A DNA stretch of 64,000 nucleotides from Egicoccus sp. AB-alg2 (GTDB lineage: Bacteria; Actinomycetota; Nitriliruptoria; Nitriliruptorales; Nitriliruptoraceae), in the NCBI RefSeq assembly GCF_041821065.1, contig NZ_JBGUAX010000004.1, forward strand, positions 124,001 through 188,000, read 5' to 3'. Positions within the stretch are counted from its first letter, which is position 1. Each line of letters opens with the position of its first letter. The notes beneath the pieces are model-generated. The model saw nothing but the letters and a program-made list of their open reading frames with translations. It ran no database searches and was not told the DNA's origin. The position numbers and the translations under genes were made by a program. Below are positions 54,418-62,533 of the stretch, piece after piece.

Positions 54418-55824
54418 ATGAGCAAGGAAAGCCTGAACGATCTGCTGCGCAGCGCGGGCAACCCCGTGGAACTGCTGCGAAACAACCAGGTGGGGCGGTA
54501 CGTCTACCCGACCAAGCCGCCGGAGTTCTCCAACTGGATCGACGAGCAGCGGGCCTGGACCGAGGACTGCATCCTCTACGACCAGACCTGGCACATGGAC
54601 AACATGTTCATCGAGGGTCCGGATGCCGAGCGCCTGCTCCGCGACCTCGGGATCAACACGTTCAACAACTTCGCCGTCGGCAAGGCCAAGCAGTACGTGC
54701 CGGTCAGCCACGACGGGTTCGTCATCGGCGACGGCATCCTGTTCCACCTCGAGGACGAGGTCTACGAGTTCGTCGGCCGCTCGCCGGCACCGAACTGGCT
54801 GCACTACAACGCGGAGTCGGGCGGCTACGACGTCCAGATCACCCGTGACCCGCGCGCGCCGTCCATCACGCTGGGCAAGCCGGTCACCCGCGAGCAGTAC
54901 CGGTTCCAGATCCAGGGCCCGAAGGCCGAGCAACTCATCCGCAAGCTGACCGGCGGCGACCTGCCCGACATCAAGTTCTTCAACTTCGACACCGTCAAGA
55001 TGGCGGGACGGCGCCTGCCGGCCCTGCGCCACGGCATGGCCGGGCAGCCGGGTCTCGAGGTGTGGGGACCCTACGAGGAGTACGACGAGGTCCGCGACGC
55101 GATCCTCGAGGCCGGTGAGGAGTTCGGCATCCGCCCGGTCGGTGCCCGCGCCTACTCGACCAACACCATCGAGTCGGGCTGGATCCCCTCACCGCTGCCG
55201 GCCGTCTACACCGGCGGGAAGATGGAGGGCTATCGCGACTGGCTGCCGGCCAACAGCCTCGAGGGGCGTGGCGGCACCATCGCCGGGAGCTACGTCTCGG
55301 ACGACATCGAGGACTACTACCTGACGCCGTACGAGATGGGATACGGCCACATGGTGAAGTTCGACCACGACTTCGTCGGCCGCGATGCCCTCGAGTCGAT
55401 GGACAAGGAGTCGCAGCGGCGCAAGGTGACGCTCGCCTGGAACGCCGAGGACGTGCTGAAGACCTGGGCCTCGCTGTTCAGCGACGAGGTGCCCTACAAG
55501 TACCTCGACCTGCCCCAGAGCGTGTACGGATCGGCTAGCTACGACCGCGTCCTCCACGACGGCAATGACGCCGGCCTGTCGCTGTTCACCGGCTACACCT
55601 TCAACGAGCGCACCTTCCTGTCGCTGGCGGTCATCGACCCGTCGATCGACGTCGGCACCGAGGTGAAGGTCGTCTGGGGCGAGCCCGACGGCGGGACCCG
55701 CAAGCTCAGCGCCGAGCGCCCACACCGCCAGATCGAGATCCGCGCCACCGTCAGCCCCGTGCCCTACTCGCGGGAGGCCCGCGAGCACTACGCCGAGGGC
55801 TGGCGCACCGCCGGTCGCGCCTGA
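54418..55824 (+). CDS. ligM: Tetrahydrofolate-dependent aromatic O-demethylase (LigM-like)
   Basis: A 468-residue GcvT-fold (aminomethyltransferase-family) protein whose length and N-terminus (LRNNQVGRYVYPTKPPEFSN) match LigM, the vanillate/3-O-methylgallate O-demethylase of Sphingobium. Active-site residues I recall from the LigM structure (Tyr31, Gln57, His60, Val120, Arg122, Tyr247) appear here each one position lower: Tyr30, Gln56, His59, Val119, Arg121, Tyr246. The reaction moves the methyl of an aryl methyl ether to THF, giving 5-methyl-THF and a catechol-type acid. Flanking metF, purU, folD and folC complete the THF cycle. DesA-type syringate activity is possible. Confidence 0.87.
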   Translation: MSKESLNDLLRSAGNPVELLRNNQVGRYVYPTKPPEFSNWIDEQRAWTEDCILYDQTWHMDNMFIEGPDAERLLRDLGINTFNNFAVGKAKQYVPVSHDGFVIGDGILFHLEDEVYEFVGRSPAPNWLHYNAESGGYDVQITRDPRAPSITLGKPVTREQYRFQIQGPKAEQLIRKLTGGDLPDIKFFNFDTVKMAGRRLPALRHGMAGQPGLEVWGPYEEYDEVRDAILEAGEEFGIRPVGARAYSTNTIESGWIPSPLPAVYTGGKMEGYRDWLPANSLEGRGGTIAGSYVSDDIEDYYLTPYEMGYGHMVKFDHDFVGRDALESMDKESQRRKVTLAWNAEDVLKTWASLFSDEVPYKYLDLPQSVYGSASYDRVLHDGNDAGLSLFTGYTFNERTFLSLAVIDPSIDVGTEVKVVWGEPDGGTRKLSAERPHRQIEIRATVSPVPYSREAREHYAEGWRTAGRA

Positions 55825-55836
55825 CCGACGCCAGAT

Positions 55837-55863
55837 CGGGGGCCGGGCACGCTCCGGCCCCCG
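55837..55863 (+). terminator. Hairpin terminator between ligM and folD
   Basis: CGGGGGCCGG and its complement form a 10-bp perfect stem with a 7-base loop, 12 bases after the ligM stop and 42 bases before folD. There is no T tract. It may separate metF-purU-ligM from folD-folC or act as a partial terminator. Confidence 0.65.
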
Positions 55864-55905
55864 GTTCCGTCGACCGATGTCCCCGACGCTCGATCGAGGA
55901 ACGCC

Positions 55906-56778
55906 ATGACCGCCAGGATCATCGACGGCAAGGCACTCGCACAGAAGGTGCGGGCGCGGATCGCGGACGACGTGGCAAGGCTGAAGGCCGAGCACGGCAT
56001 CCAGCCGGGACTGGCGGCGGTGCTGGTCGGTGACGACCCGGCCTCGCAGGTCTACGTCGGGATGAAGCACCGCGCCACCGAGGCCGCCGGCATGTACAGC
56101 CGCCAGCTGGAACTGCCCGACGACACCTCGCAGGCCGACCTCGAGGCGCTCGTCGGCGAACTCAACGCCGACGACGCGATCGACGGGATCCTCGTGCAGC
56201 TGCCGCTGCCCGACGACCTCGACCCGCAGCCGGTGCAGGAGCTGATCGACCCGTCCAAGGACGTCGACGCCCTCAACCCCTACACGGCCGGGCGGCTCGC
56301 GGTCGGCGATCCGACGTTCCTGTCGTGCACGCCGTACGGCGTGCTGGAGCTGCTCGGCGAGGCGGGCGTCGACACCGTCGGCGCGCACGTCGTCGTGGTC
56401 GGGCGCTCGAACCTCGTGGGTCGCCCGTTGTCGAACCTGCTGACGCTCAAGGGCAACGACGCGACGGTCACGCTGGCGCACTCGCGCACGAAGGACCTCG
56501 CCGCGGTGTGCCGCAGCGCCGACGTGGTCGTGGCGGCGGTCGGCCGGATCGGGCTGATCACGGCCGAGATGGTCCGGCCCGGTGCCACGGTGATCGACGT
56601 CGGCACCAACCGTGGGGACGACGGCAAGCTCGTCGGTGACGTGGACTTCGACGCGGTCGCCGAGGTCGCCGGGGCGATCACCCCGGTCCCCGGTGGGGTC
56701 GGCCCCATGACCGTCACGATGCTGCTGCAGAACACCCTCGAGGCCGCCCGCCTCCGCCGAGGCCTCCCGCGGCGCTGA
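55906..56778 (+). CDS. folD: Bifunctional methylenetetrahydrofolate dehydrogenase/cyclohydrolase
   Basis: A 290-residue FolD, converting 5,10-methylene-THF to 10-formyl-THF through methenyl-THF. Catalytic Tyr50 and Lys54 are in ASQVYVGMKHRATEAAGM, IDGILVQLPLP and DVDALNPYTAGRL are conserved, and VVVVGRSNLVGRPLSNLL (about residues 163-180) is the NADP site; PVPGGVGPMTVTMLL near the end is diagnostic. Coming after metF and ligM it would feed formyl-THF to PurU. It may be a second, pathway-specific copy besides a housekeeping one elsewhere (inference). Confidence 0.95.
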   Translation: MTARIIDGKALAQKVRARIADDVARLKAEHGIQPGLAAVLVGDDPASQVYVGMKHRATEAAGMYSRQLELPDDTSQADLEALVGELNADDAIDGILVQLPLPDDLDPQPVQELIDPSKDVDALNPYTAGRLAVGDPTFLSCTPYGVLELLGEAGVDTVGAHVVVVGRSNLVGRPLSNLLTLKGNDATVTLAHSRTKDLAAVCRSADVVVAAVGRIGLITAEMVRPGATVIDVGTNRGDDGKLVGDVDFDAVAEVAGAITPVPGGVGPMTVTMLLQNTLEAARLRRGLPRR

Positions 56779-56783
56779 CCCCG

Positions 56784-58094
56784 GTGACCTCGCAACTCGA
56801 CGATCGCCTGGCGGTGCACTTCGGGCGGCGCCGCTACGGACGACGGCCCGGCCTGCACCGGATGCGTGCACTGACCGGGCTGCTCGGGGACCCGCAGCAT
56901 CGCTACCGCTGCCTGCACGTCACGGGCACCAACGGCAAGACGACCGTGACGCGCCTCGCCAGCGCGGTCCTGGAGGGCCACGGACTGCGCGTCGGGGCCT
57001 TCACCTCCCCGCACCTCGAGGACGTCCGTGAACGGATCGTCGTCGACGGTGAGCCGGTCACCGAGACGGCGCTCCTGGCGGCGCTCGACCGCGTCGAGGC
57101 GGCCGTCGCGGTCGTCGAGGCGCGGCTCAGAGAACCGGTGACGTTCTTCGAGTTGATGACGGCCGCGGCGTGCGTGCTGTTCGCCGACGCCGGGGTCGAC
57201 GTCGCCGTGGTCGAGGTCGGCATCGGGGGGCGCCTCGACCCCACCAACGTCCACCACGGGGACGTGGCGGTCGTCGCGTCCGTCGGGCTGGACCACCCGG
57301 AACTGGGCAGCACCACGGCGCAGGTGGCCGCGGAGAAGGCGGGCATCTTCGAGCCGGGGGCAACCGCGCTCGTCGGGCCGATGGATCCGGCCGCCTCCGC
57401 GGTGGTCACGGAGCGGGCCGCGGCGGTGGGCACGCGCCTGCTCACGTACGGCGAGCACGTCGAGGTCGTCGCACGACGGGACGCCCGCGCAGGCCAGGAC
57501 CTCGCCGTCCGGCTCGCCGGGACGGAACATCGGCTGTGGATCGCGCTGCGGGGCGTGCATCAGGCGGTCAACGCCGCGCTCGCGTTGGCGGCGGGCGCCG
57601 CGGTGCTCGGCCCGGACCGGCCGCTCGACGTGGCGAGGACGCGGGAGGCGCTACTGCGTGCACGGGTCCCCGGTCGAACGGAACGCCTGGCGTACGCCGG
57701 GCGTCCGGAGGTCGTACTCGACGTCGCGCACAACGAGGACGCCGCCCGCGCGCTGGCGGACACGATGGCGACGTGGGGCCGTGGCGTGCCCCTCGCGTTG
57801 GTGGTGGGCGCATCCCCTGGTCGCGACCTGGAGCGCTTCGTCCGGCCGCTGCTTCCGCTGACCAGCGCGGCGTACCTCGTGACGTCCGACGCACCCGATG
57901 GACACCCGGGGGCGGCGGGCCTTCCCCGGTCGCTCGCGCCGGTCGATTCCGTGACACGAGCCCTGACCGCCGCCGAGCGCCAGGTCGGTCCCGACGGACG
58001 GATCCTGGTGACGGGCACGCACCGGCTGGTCGCTGCCGCGCGCGAGTTGCTGCGGCAGGAGTGGTCACCGGGGCGCTCGCCGCAGGTCGCGTGA
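56784..58094 (+). CDS. folC: Folylpolyglutamate synthase / dihydrofolate synthase
   Basis: A 436-residue FolC of the Mur-ligase fold. The P-loop is LHVTGTNGKTTVTRL (about residues 44-58), followed by VGAFTSPHLEDVRERI, VEVGIGGRLDPTNV and ASVGLDHPELGSTTAQVAAEKAGIF (quoted in part as VGLDHPELGSTTAQVAAEKA). It adds glutamates to THF, which retains folate in the cell. It starts with GTG five bases after folD. Its presence completes a set of folate genes probably devoted to the large C1 flux of O-demethylation. It is convergent with the gene at 58111. Confidence 0.92.
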   Translation: MTSQLDDRLAVHFGRRRYGRRPGLHRMRALTGLLGDPQHRYRCLHVTGTNGKTTVTRLASAVLEGHGLRVGAFTSPHLEDVRERIVVDGEPVTETALLAALDRVEAAVAVVEARLREPVTFFELMTAAACVLFADAGVDVAVVEVGIGGRLDPTNVHHGDVAVVASVGLDHPELGSTTAQVAAEKAGIFEPGATALVGPMDPAASAVVTERAAAVGTRLLTYGEHVEVVARRDARAGQDLAVRLAGTEHRLWIALRGVHQAVNAALALAAGAAVLGPDRPLDVARTREALLRARVPGRTERLAYAGRPEVVLDVAHNEDAARALADTMATWGRGVPLALVVGASPGRDLERFVRPLLPLTSAAYLVTSDAPDGHPGAAGLPRSLAPVDSVTRALTAAERQVGPDGRILVTGTHRLVAAARELLRQEWSPGRSPQVA

Positions 58095-58110
58095 GCGACG
58101 GCGTGTGCCG

Positions 58111-58899
58111 CTAGGTCCGCGTGGTGAACGCCCCGCCGAGGTAGCGGTGGTCGACCGCGGTCGGGTCCGGGTCGCCGTGCTGGGCCAGGATCGCGTCCGC
58201 GAACACCTCGGCGTCGTCCTGCGGGTCGTAGCCGAGCCGGCGCGCCTCGGCGAGACTCCACCAGTTGCGGGTGTTGGCCGACACGCCCCACACCACGCGG
58301 AAGCCGGGCGACGGGGCGGTGACCGCCGCCTCGACCAGGCGAGCGGCGTCGTCGGGGGAGAGCCAGGTGGCCAGCGACCGGACGTCGTCGGGCTCCGGCC
58401 GGCACGTGCCGATCCGCAGACAGACCACGTCCATGCCGTAGCGGTCGACGTACAGCGAGGCGAGCCCCTCGGACGCGACCTTGGCGACCCCGTAGAACGT
58501 GTCGGGCCGCGGGAACAGCCAGTCCGGCGCGTCCTCCTCGCCGCGCGGATGGAAGCCGACGGCATGGTTCGACGACGCGTACACGACCCGGGTGATACCG
58601 GACTGCCGGGCAGCCTCGAGCACGGCGTGCGTCGTAGCGAGGTCCTCGAGCGCCGCGTCGAACTGCATCGGGCGACCGGTGGCGACGGTGGCGAGGTGGA
58701 CGACCGCGTCGACGTCGGCGCAGGCCTCGCGCAGCGTCTCGGGGTCACCCGCCGAACCCTGCACGGCTTCCTCGCCGGGGCGCAGGTCGTCGAGGGGCAC
58801 GACGTCGAGGAGGCGGACCGCACGTCCGTCACGTGCCAGGCGCGGCCGCAGCAGCGTCGCAACGCGCCCCGCGGCACCGGTCAGCAGCAGGCGTTCCAT
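58111..58899 (-). CDS. NAD-dependent epimerase/dehydratase-family protein (uronate dehydrogenase-like)
   Basis: A 262-residue extended short-chain dehydrogenase. The NAD motif is LLLTGAAGRVATLLRPRLA (about residues 4-22), VVHLATVATGR follows, VYASSNHAVGFHPR carries the catalytic Ser, and the YxxxK pair lies in TFYGVAKVASEGLASLY. The pattern matches uronate dehydrogenases and related sugar-acid enzymes. ATG 58899 has AGGAG upstream; the longer frame to 58944 is possible but lacks one. No sugar-acid genes are adjacent, so the substrate is open. Confidence 0.83.
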   Translation of the reverse strand: MERLLLTGAAGRVATLLRPRLARDGRAVRLLDVVPLDDLRPGEEAVQGSAGDPETLREACADVDAVVHLATVATGRPMQFDAALEDLATTHAVLEAARQSGITRVVYASSNHAVGFHPRGEEDAPDWLFPRPDTFYGVAKVASEGLASLYVDRYGMDVVCLRIGTCRPEPDDVRSLATWLSPDDAARLVEAAVTAPSPGFRVVWGVSANTRNWWSLAEARRLGYDPQDDAEVFADAILAQHGDPDPTAVDHRYLGGAFTTRT

Positions 58900-58981
58900 C
58901 TGATCTCCTCGATGCGGGGGCGCGACCGTAGTCGTCTGGCTCATGGCGGTTCCATTGCCCGTCCGGCGTTACGCTGCCGCC

Positions 58982-59827
58982 ATGCCGATTGCCATCCGTC
59001 GCACCGCCGCCGTCGACGTGGCCGCCTATCTGCGACGCATCGGCATCCAGGACGACGTCGCGCCGGATCTGCCCACGCTGACGCGGATCGTCGAGGGACA
59101 CACCCGCACGATTCCCTTCGAGAACCTCGACCCGCTGCTCGGCCGACCGGTCTCGCTCGAGCCGGCGGCGTTGCTGGACAAACTCGTCCACCACGGGCGC
59201 GGCGGGTACTGCTTCGAGCACAACGGCCTGCTGCACACGGTGCTCGACGCACTCGGCTACGACGTCGCTGCACTGCTCGCACGGGTGCGCTGGGGTCGTC
59301 CTGACGGCACGTGCCCGCCACGAACCCACCAGGTGCTGCGCGTCGGGATCGGACCGGCGGCCTACCTGGTGGACGTCGGCTTCGGTGGGCCGACCCCTAC
59401 GTCTCCACTGGCCATGGCGCCGGGCCGGGTCCAGGCCACCGCCCACGAGCCATGCCGGCTGCTCCGCGACGGCGAGCTCCTCACGCTGCAGGTCCATCGC
59501 GACGACGGCTGGCGCCCCGCCTACGAGTTCACCCTGGAGCCGCAGCAACGGGTCGACCTCGAGGTGGTCAACCACTACACGGCCACCCACCCGGCGTCGC
59601 GCTTCAGCACGGCGCTGTTGGGCGCGCGGGCCGCCGAAGGCCGGCGCATCGCCCTGACGAACCTCCGCCTGGTCGTACGCCACGCCGACGGCCGCACCGA
59701 GCGACGACCGCTGACGGACGTCGCGGCGCTGCGCGCGGCCCTGGAACACGACCTGGCCATCACCCTGCCGGCCGAGCTGGACCTCGACGCCCTGTTCGAC
59801 CGGCTGAGGTCGGGCGCCAGCGGGTAG
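58982..59827 (+). CDS. nat: Arylamine N-acetyltransferase
   Basis: A 281-residue NAT. The Cys-His-Asp triad is visible: Cys77 in GRGGYCFEHNGLL, His116 in PPRTHQVLRV and Asp131 in AYLVDVGFGG. TIPFENLDPLLGRPVSL and HPASRFSTALL are typical of the fold. It transfers acetyl (or another acyl) from CoA to arylamines or hydrazines and may detoxify aromatic amines. It is divergent from the epimerase gene with about 80 bases between. A leader-like frame extends upstream, but ATG 58982 gives the normal NAT start. Confidence 0.92.
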   Translation: MPIAIRRTAAVDVAAYLRRIGIQDDVAPDLPTLTRIVEGHTRTIPFENLDPLLGRPVSLEPAALLDKLVHHGRGGYCFEHNGLLHTVLDALGYDVAALLARVRWGRPDGTCPPRTHQVLRVGIGPAAYLVDVGFGGPTPTSPLAMAPGRVQATAHEPCRLLRDGELLTLQVHRDDGWRPAYEFTLEPQQRVDLEVVNHYTATHPASRFSTALLGARAAEGRRIALTNLRLVVRHADGRTERRPLTDVAALRAALEHDLAITLPAELDLDALFDRLRSGASG

Positions 59828-60308
59828 CGCAGGGGAGTGCTCCGCAGCAACACGACGGTGTAGCAGTGGATTCTTCGTCGGGAACTCGACGCTGATCGTT
59901 TGGCGTCGGCCAGCGAGGTGTGCGCAGACTGGGAGCGGCCGCGCGAACTGCCGCATTTTCGTCGTGACCGTCTTGCGGGTGCCTACTTTTTGCGCAGGTG
60001 TTGCGGGAGCCCCGGGCACTGTTCCTCATCCACGCGGATATGTCGGGCGTCGAGGTGCTTTCGAACACATCGCGACGGGATGCTGGGCAAGCACCTCGGG
60101 GGGGCAACTCAACGCCCGCGCCGCAGCCCTCGCCGAGCAGTACCGGGGGCTCGGTGACGCCTGGTTCGTCGAGGTGACGTCGACGGCCACGCTGTGACCC
60201 TGGGACGTCCGCGACCGGGGCACCTACCGGCTCGCGTCCTGACCACCGGCGATCGCGACCGGCCGGGCTCGGTAGCGCCCTGCCGGTCGCGGCCGCCCGT
60301 CCGACGTG
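59828..60308. other. Gap between nat and amidohydrolase genes
   Basis: These 481 bases show no recognisable gene. Two short overlapping frames (59900-60157 and 59964-60197) lack ribosome sites and homology. The base composition is uneven, with small AT-rich patches near 59880-59910 and 59980-60000, so it may be a decayed remnant. The terminator hairpin at 60254-60291 lies at its right edge. Confidence 0.4.
60254..60291 (-). terminator. Terminator of the minus-strand amidohydrolase
   Basis: CGCGACCGGC and its complement (60254-60263 and 60282-60291) form a perfect 10-bp stem with an 18-base loop. It is located 18 bases beyond the stop of the amidohydrolase at 60309, on the correct side. Confidence 0.55.
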
Positions 60309-61289
60309 TCAGCGCGTGAAGAGTTTCGCGGCGGTGTCGCCCCGGACGGCGGCCTGCTCGTCGGGGGACAGGGCGTCGACCATGCCGAGGAAGCGCGCCA
60401 TCCGGTCGACGTCGCCGTTGTGCGGGTAGTCGGAACCGAACAGCACATGCTCGGCGCCCATCTTCCGCACGGTCAGGTCGAGGGCCTCGGGCGAGAACGC
60501 CAGGCTGTCGACGAACAGCTGGCCCGGATAGTCCCGCGGCGACCGCGTCGACACGGTGCGGTACATCTCCATGCGCCCGAGCACGAAGGGCAGGAAGCCG
60601 CCGGCGTGCGAGCCGATGACCCGCAGGGTCGGGTACCGCTCGAGGTGGCCCAGCGCGACCAGCCGCTCAAGGGCGTGGGTCGTGTCGAAGTGGAAGCCCA
60701 CCGCGTTGTGCAGCCCATGACGGGCGATCTGCTCGACCCCCGGCGGTGCCGTGGGGTGTATGAGGACCGGGAGTTCGAGTTCGGCGATCTCGCGCCAGAC
60801 GGGCTCGAACTCCGGCGCGGCCAGCGTCACGCCGTCGATGTTGGCCAGGACGGTGACGCCGACGGCGCCCTGTCCGGCGGCACGCCGCAGTTCGACCACA
60901 GCGCGGTCGGGGTGGGGCCAGGGCAGGGTCGCGAGGAACCGGATCCGGTCCGGATTCTGCGCGTGCTGCTCGGCGAGTGCGTCGTTGACCATCGCGGCCG
61001 TGCCGGTGCTGACCTCCGCGTCGCCCCAGTTGGCTTGGGGGGCGGTCAACGAGACCAGGGCGACGTCGACGCCGGCCTCGTCCATCTTGCGCAGCCGGAG
61101 CTCCCAGTCGTACATCGCCGACCAAGGGGCGTTCACGCCGTAGTCGAGGTCACGGATCGCGATGATCGGGTCTCGGTGGCCGTTGTGGTGCTCGGCCACC
61201 TGCCGGACCTCGTACCGACCGCCGTGGGCCGCGAGGCGTTCGACGTAGCCGTCGACGAGCATGTGGGTGTGGACATCGATGACAGGCAT
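60309..61289 (-). CDS. ACMSD-type amidohydrolase (decarboxylase or hydratase), twin 1
   Basis: A 326-residue amidohydrolase 2 family protein. Metal ligands: MPVIDVHTHMLVDGYVERL (H-x-H at residues 7 and 9), LPVLIHPTAPPG, RVIGSHAGGFLPFVLGRME and HVLFGSDYPHNGD (Asp). It resembles aminocarboxymuconate-semialdehyde decarboxylase, 5-carboxyvanillate decarboxylase LigW and the hydratase LigJ. ATG 61289 has GGGAGAG upstream. It has exactly the same length as the divergent gene at 61408, and the two share many blocks (WELRLxKMDEAGVD, DRIRFLATLPW, SHAGGFLPF), so they are paralogues. The function in this aromatic setting is probably decarboxylation. Confidence 0.83.
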   Translation of the reverse strand: MPVIDVHTHMLVDGYVERLAAHGGRYEVRQVAEHHNGHRDPIIAIRDLDYGVNAPWSAMYDWELRLRKMDEAGVDVALVSLTAPQANWGDAEVSTGTAAMVNDALAEQHAQNPDRIRFLATLPWPHPDRAVVELRRAAGQGAVGVTVLANIDGVTLAAPEFEPVWREIAELELPVLIHPTAPPGVEQIARHGLHNAVGFHFDTTHALERLVALGHLERYPTLRVIGSHAGGFLPFVLGRMEMYRTVSTRSPRDYPGQLFVDSLAFSPEALDLTVRKMGAEHVLFGSDYPHNGDVDRMARFLGMVDALSPDEQAAVRGDTAAKLFTR

Positions 61290-61319
61290 GGACGGCTCTC
61301 CCGGTTGGTCCATGCGAAA

Positions 61320-61348
61320 GATGTAGTGCATTTCCTTGACGTGCGCAA
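61320..61348 (-). promoter_or_regulatory. Possible promoter of amidohydrolase twin 1
   Basis: On the minus strand TTGCGC (61348-61343) is followed after 17 bases by TACATC (61325-61320). Its -35 box is one base from the -35 of the opposite promoter, so the two transcripts would compete or share one regulator. Confidence 0.4.
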
Positions 61349-61364
61349 TGATCCAGCTTACTGT
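61336..61364 (+). promoter_or_regulatory. Promoter of amidohydrolase twin 2
   Basis: -35 TTGACG (61336-61341), a 17-base spacer and -10 TACTGT (61359-61364), followed by a T run. The expected start is about 37 bases before ATG 61408. No ATTGT-NN-ACAAT operator is present here. Confidence 0.6.
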
Positions 61365-61407
61365 TTTTGCGGTCGGCGCCGGGAGTCGCGCCGCCTGGGA
61401 GACAGCG

Positions 61408-62388
61408 ATGACGATCATCGACGTGCACACGCACATGCTCACGCAGGAGTGGGTGGAGCTGCTCGGCAGCACGCCCTCGCGGTACCACCTGGCCAAGGAT
61501 CCGACCAAGGCCCGCAGCCCCGAACGCGACCGGATCCACGTGGCCGGGGTGCCGTACTCCTTCCACACGCCCCACCCGCCGTACTTCGACTGGGAGCTGC
61601 GGCTGGAGAAGATGGACGAGGCCGGCGTCGACATCGCCGTCGTCTCGCTCACGTGCCCGTCGGCGAACTTCGGCGACGCCGAGGTCAGCGCCCGTGCGGC
61701 CCGTATCGCCAACGACGACATGATCGCCGCCCAGCAGCGGTGGCCCGACCGGATCCGCTTCCTCGCGACGCTGCCCTGGCAGTACCCCAGCGAGGCACTC
61801 GCCGCACTCGACTACGCGCTCGAGCACGGCGCCGTCGGCGTGTTCACCTGCGCCAACATCGAGAACGACCCGCTGATCCACCCGCGTTTCGCCGAGATCT
61901 GGGCCGAGATCGACCGGCACGCCCTGCCGGTCCTCGTGCACCCCGGCCCCCCGCCGGGCGTCGAGGTGGCGGCCCAGCTGGGCATGAGCAACGCGGTCGG
62001 GTTCCACTACGACACCACGCTGGCGATCGAGCGGATGATCAACACCGGCTTCCTCGACCGCTACCAGCAGCTGTCGATCCTCGGGTCGCACGCAGGGGGC
62101 TTTCTGCCCTTCATCGCCGGACGCCTCGACTACCAGCGCGAGTCGCCCGACATCGTGCCGAGCGAGTACCTGCGTCGCATTTACGTCGACGGCATGGCGT
62201 TCTCGGACGGTGCCTTCGACCTGACGCTCGAAGTCTTCGGGCCGGACAACGTCCTGTTCGGTTCGGACTACCCGTACGGCGGGCTCGGCGGGATGGAGAA
62301 GTTCCTCGCCCTCATCGACGACCGGGTGCCCGAGGCGCACAAGGACGCCGTCCGGGGCGAGACCGCACGCAAGCTGTTCGGGATCTGA
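61408..62388 (+). CDS. ACMSD-type amidohydrolase (decarboxylase or hydratase), twin 2
   Basis: A 326-residue amidohydrolase 2 family protein: MTIIDVHTHMLTQEWVELL (H-x-H at residues 7 and 9), LPVLVHPGPPPG, LSILGSHAGGFLPFIAGRLD and NVLFGSDYPYGG. It parallels the divergent twin in length and layout, with a different segment at about residues 20-55 (PSRYHLAKDPTKARSPERDR), where ACMSD relatives bind substrate. ATG 61408 has GGGAG upstream. It is followed by a binding-protein gene 145 bases away. The two twins may act on related aromatic or ring-cleavage acids. Confidence 0.83.
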   Translation: MTIIDVHTHMLTQEWVELLGSTPSRYHLAKDPTKARSPERDRIHVAGVPYSFHTPHPPYFDWELRLEKMDEAGVDIAVVSLTCPSANFGDAEVSARAARIANDDMIAAQQRWPDRIRFLATLPWQYPSEALAALDYALEHGAVGVFTCANIENDPLIHPRFAEIWAEIDRHALPVLVHPGPPPGVEVAAQLGMSNAVGFHYDTTLAIERMINTGFLDRYQQLSILGSHAGGFLPFIAGRLDYQRESPDIVPSEYLRRIYVDGMAFSDGAFDLTLEVFGPDNVLFGSDYPYGGLGGMEKFLALIDDRVPEAHKDAVRGETARKLFGI

Positions 62389-62533
62389 TCCCGAGCACGA
62401 CCTCGTCAGCAGCCTGGCGAGCACCACACGATCCACCTCGCCTTCCTGGCAGACGGGCGGCGAGTCGAGAGCACGGGACCCACTGGGAGCGGCACGGCAG
62501 CGGACACGCGCCGGGTCGGACAGGGAGAGACAG

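Noticed and set aside
60309-62388. Naming the amidohydrolase twins ligJ (4-oxalomesaconate hydratase) or ligW
   Set aside because: Motifs fit the ACMSD superfamily as a whole; the subgroup cannot be decided without alignment, and GalB already supplies the hydratase.
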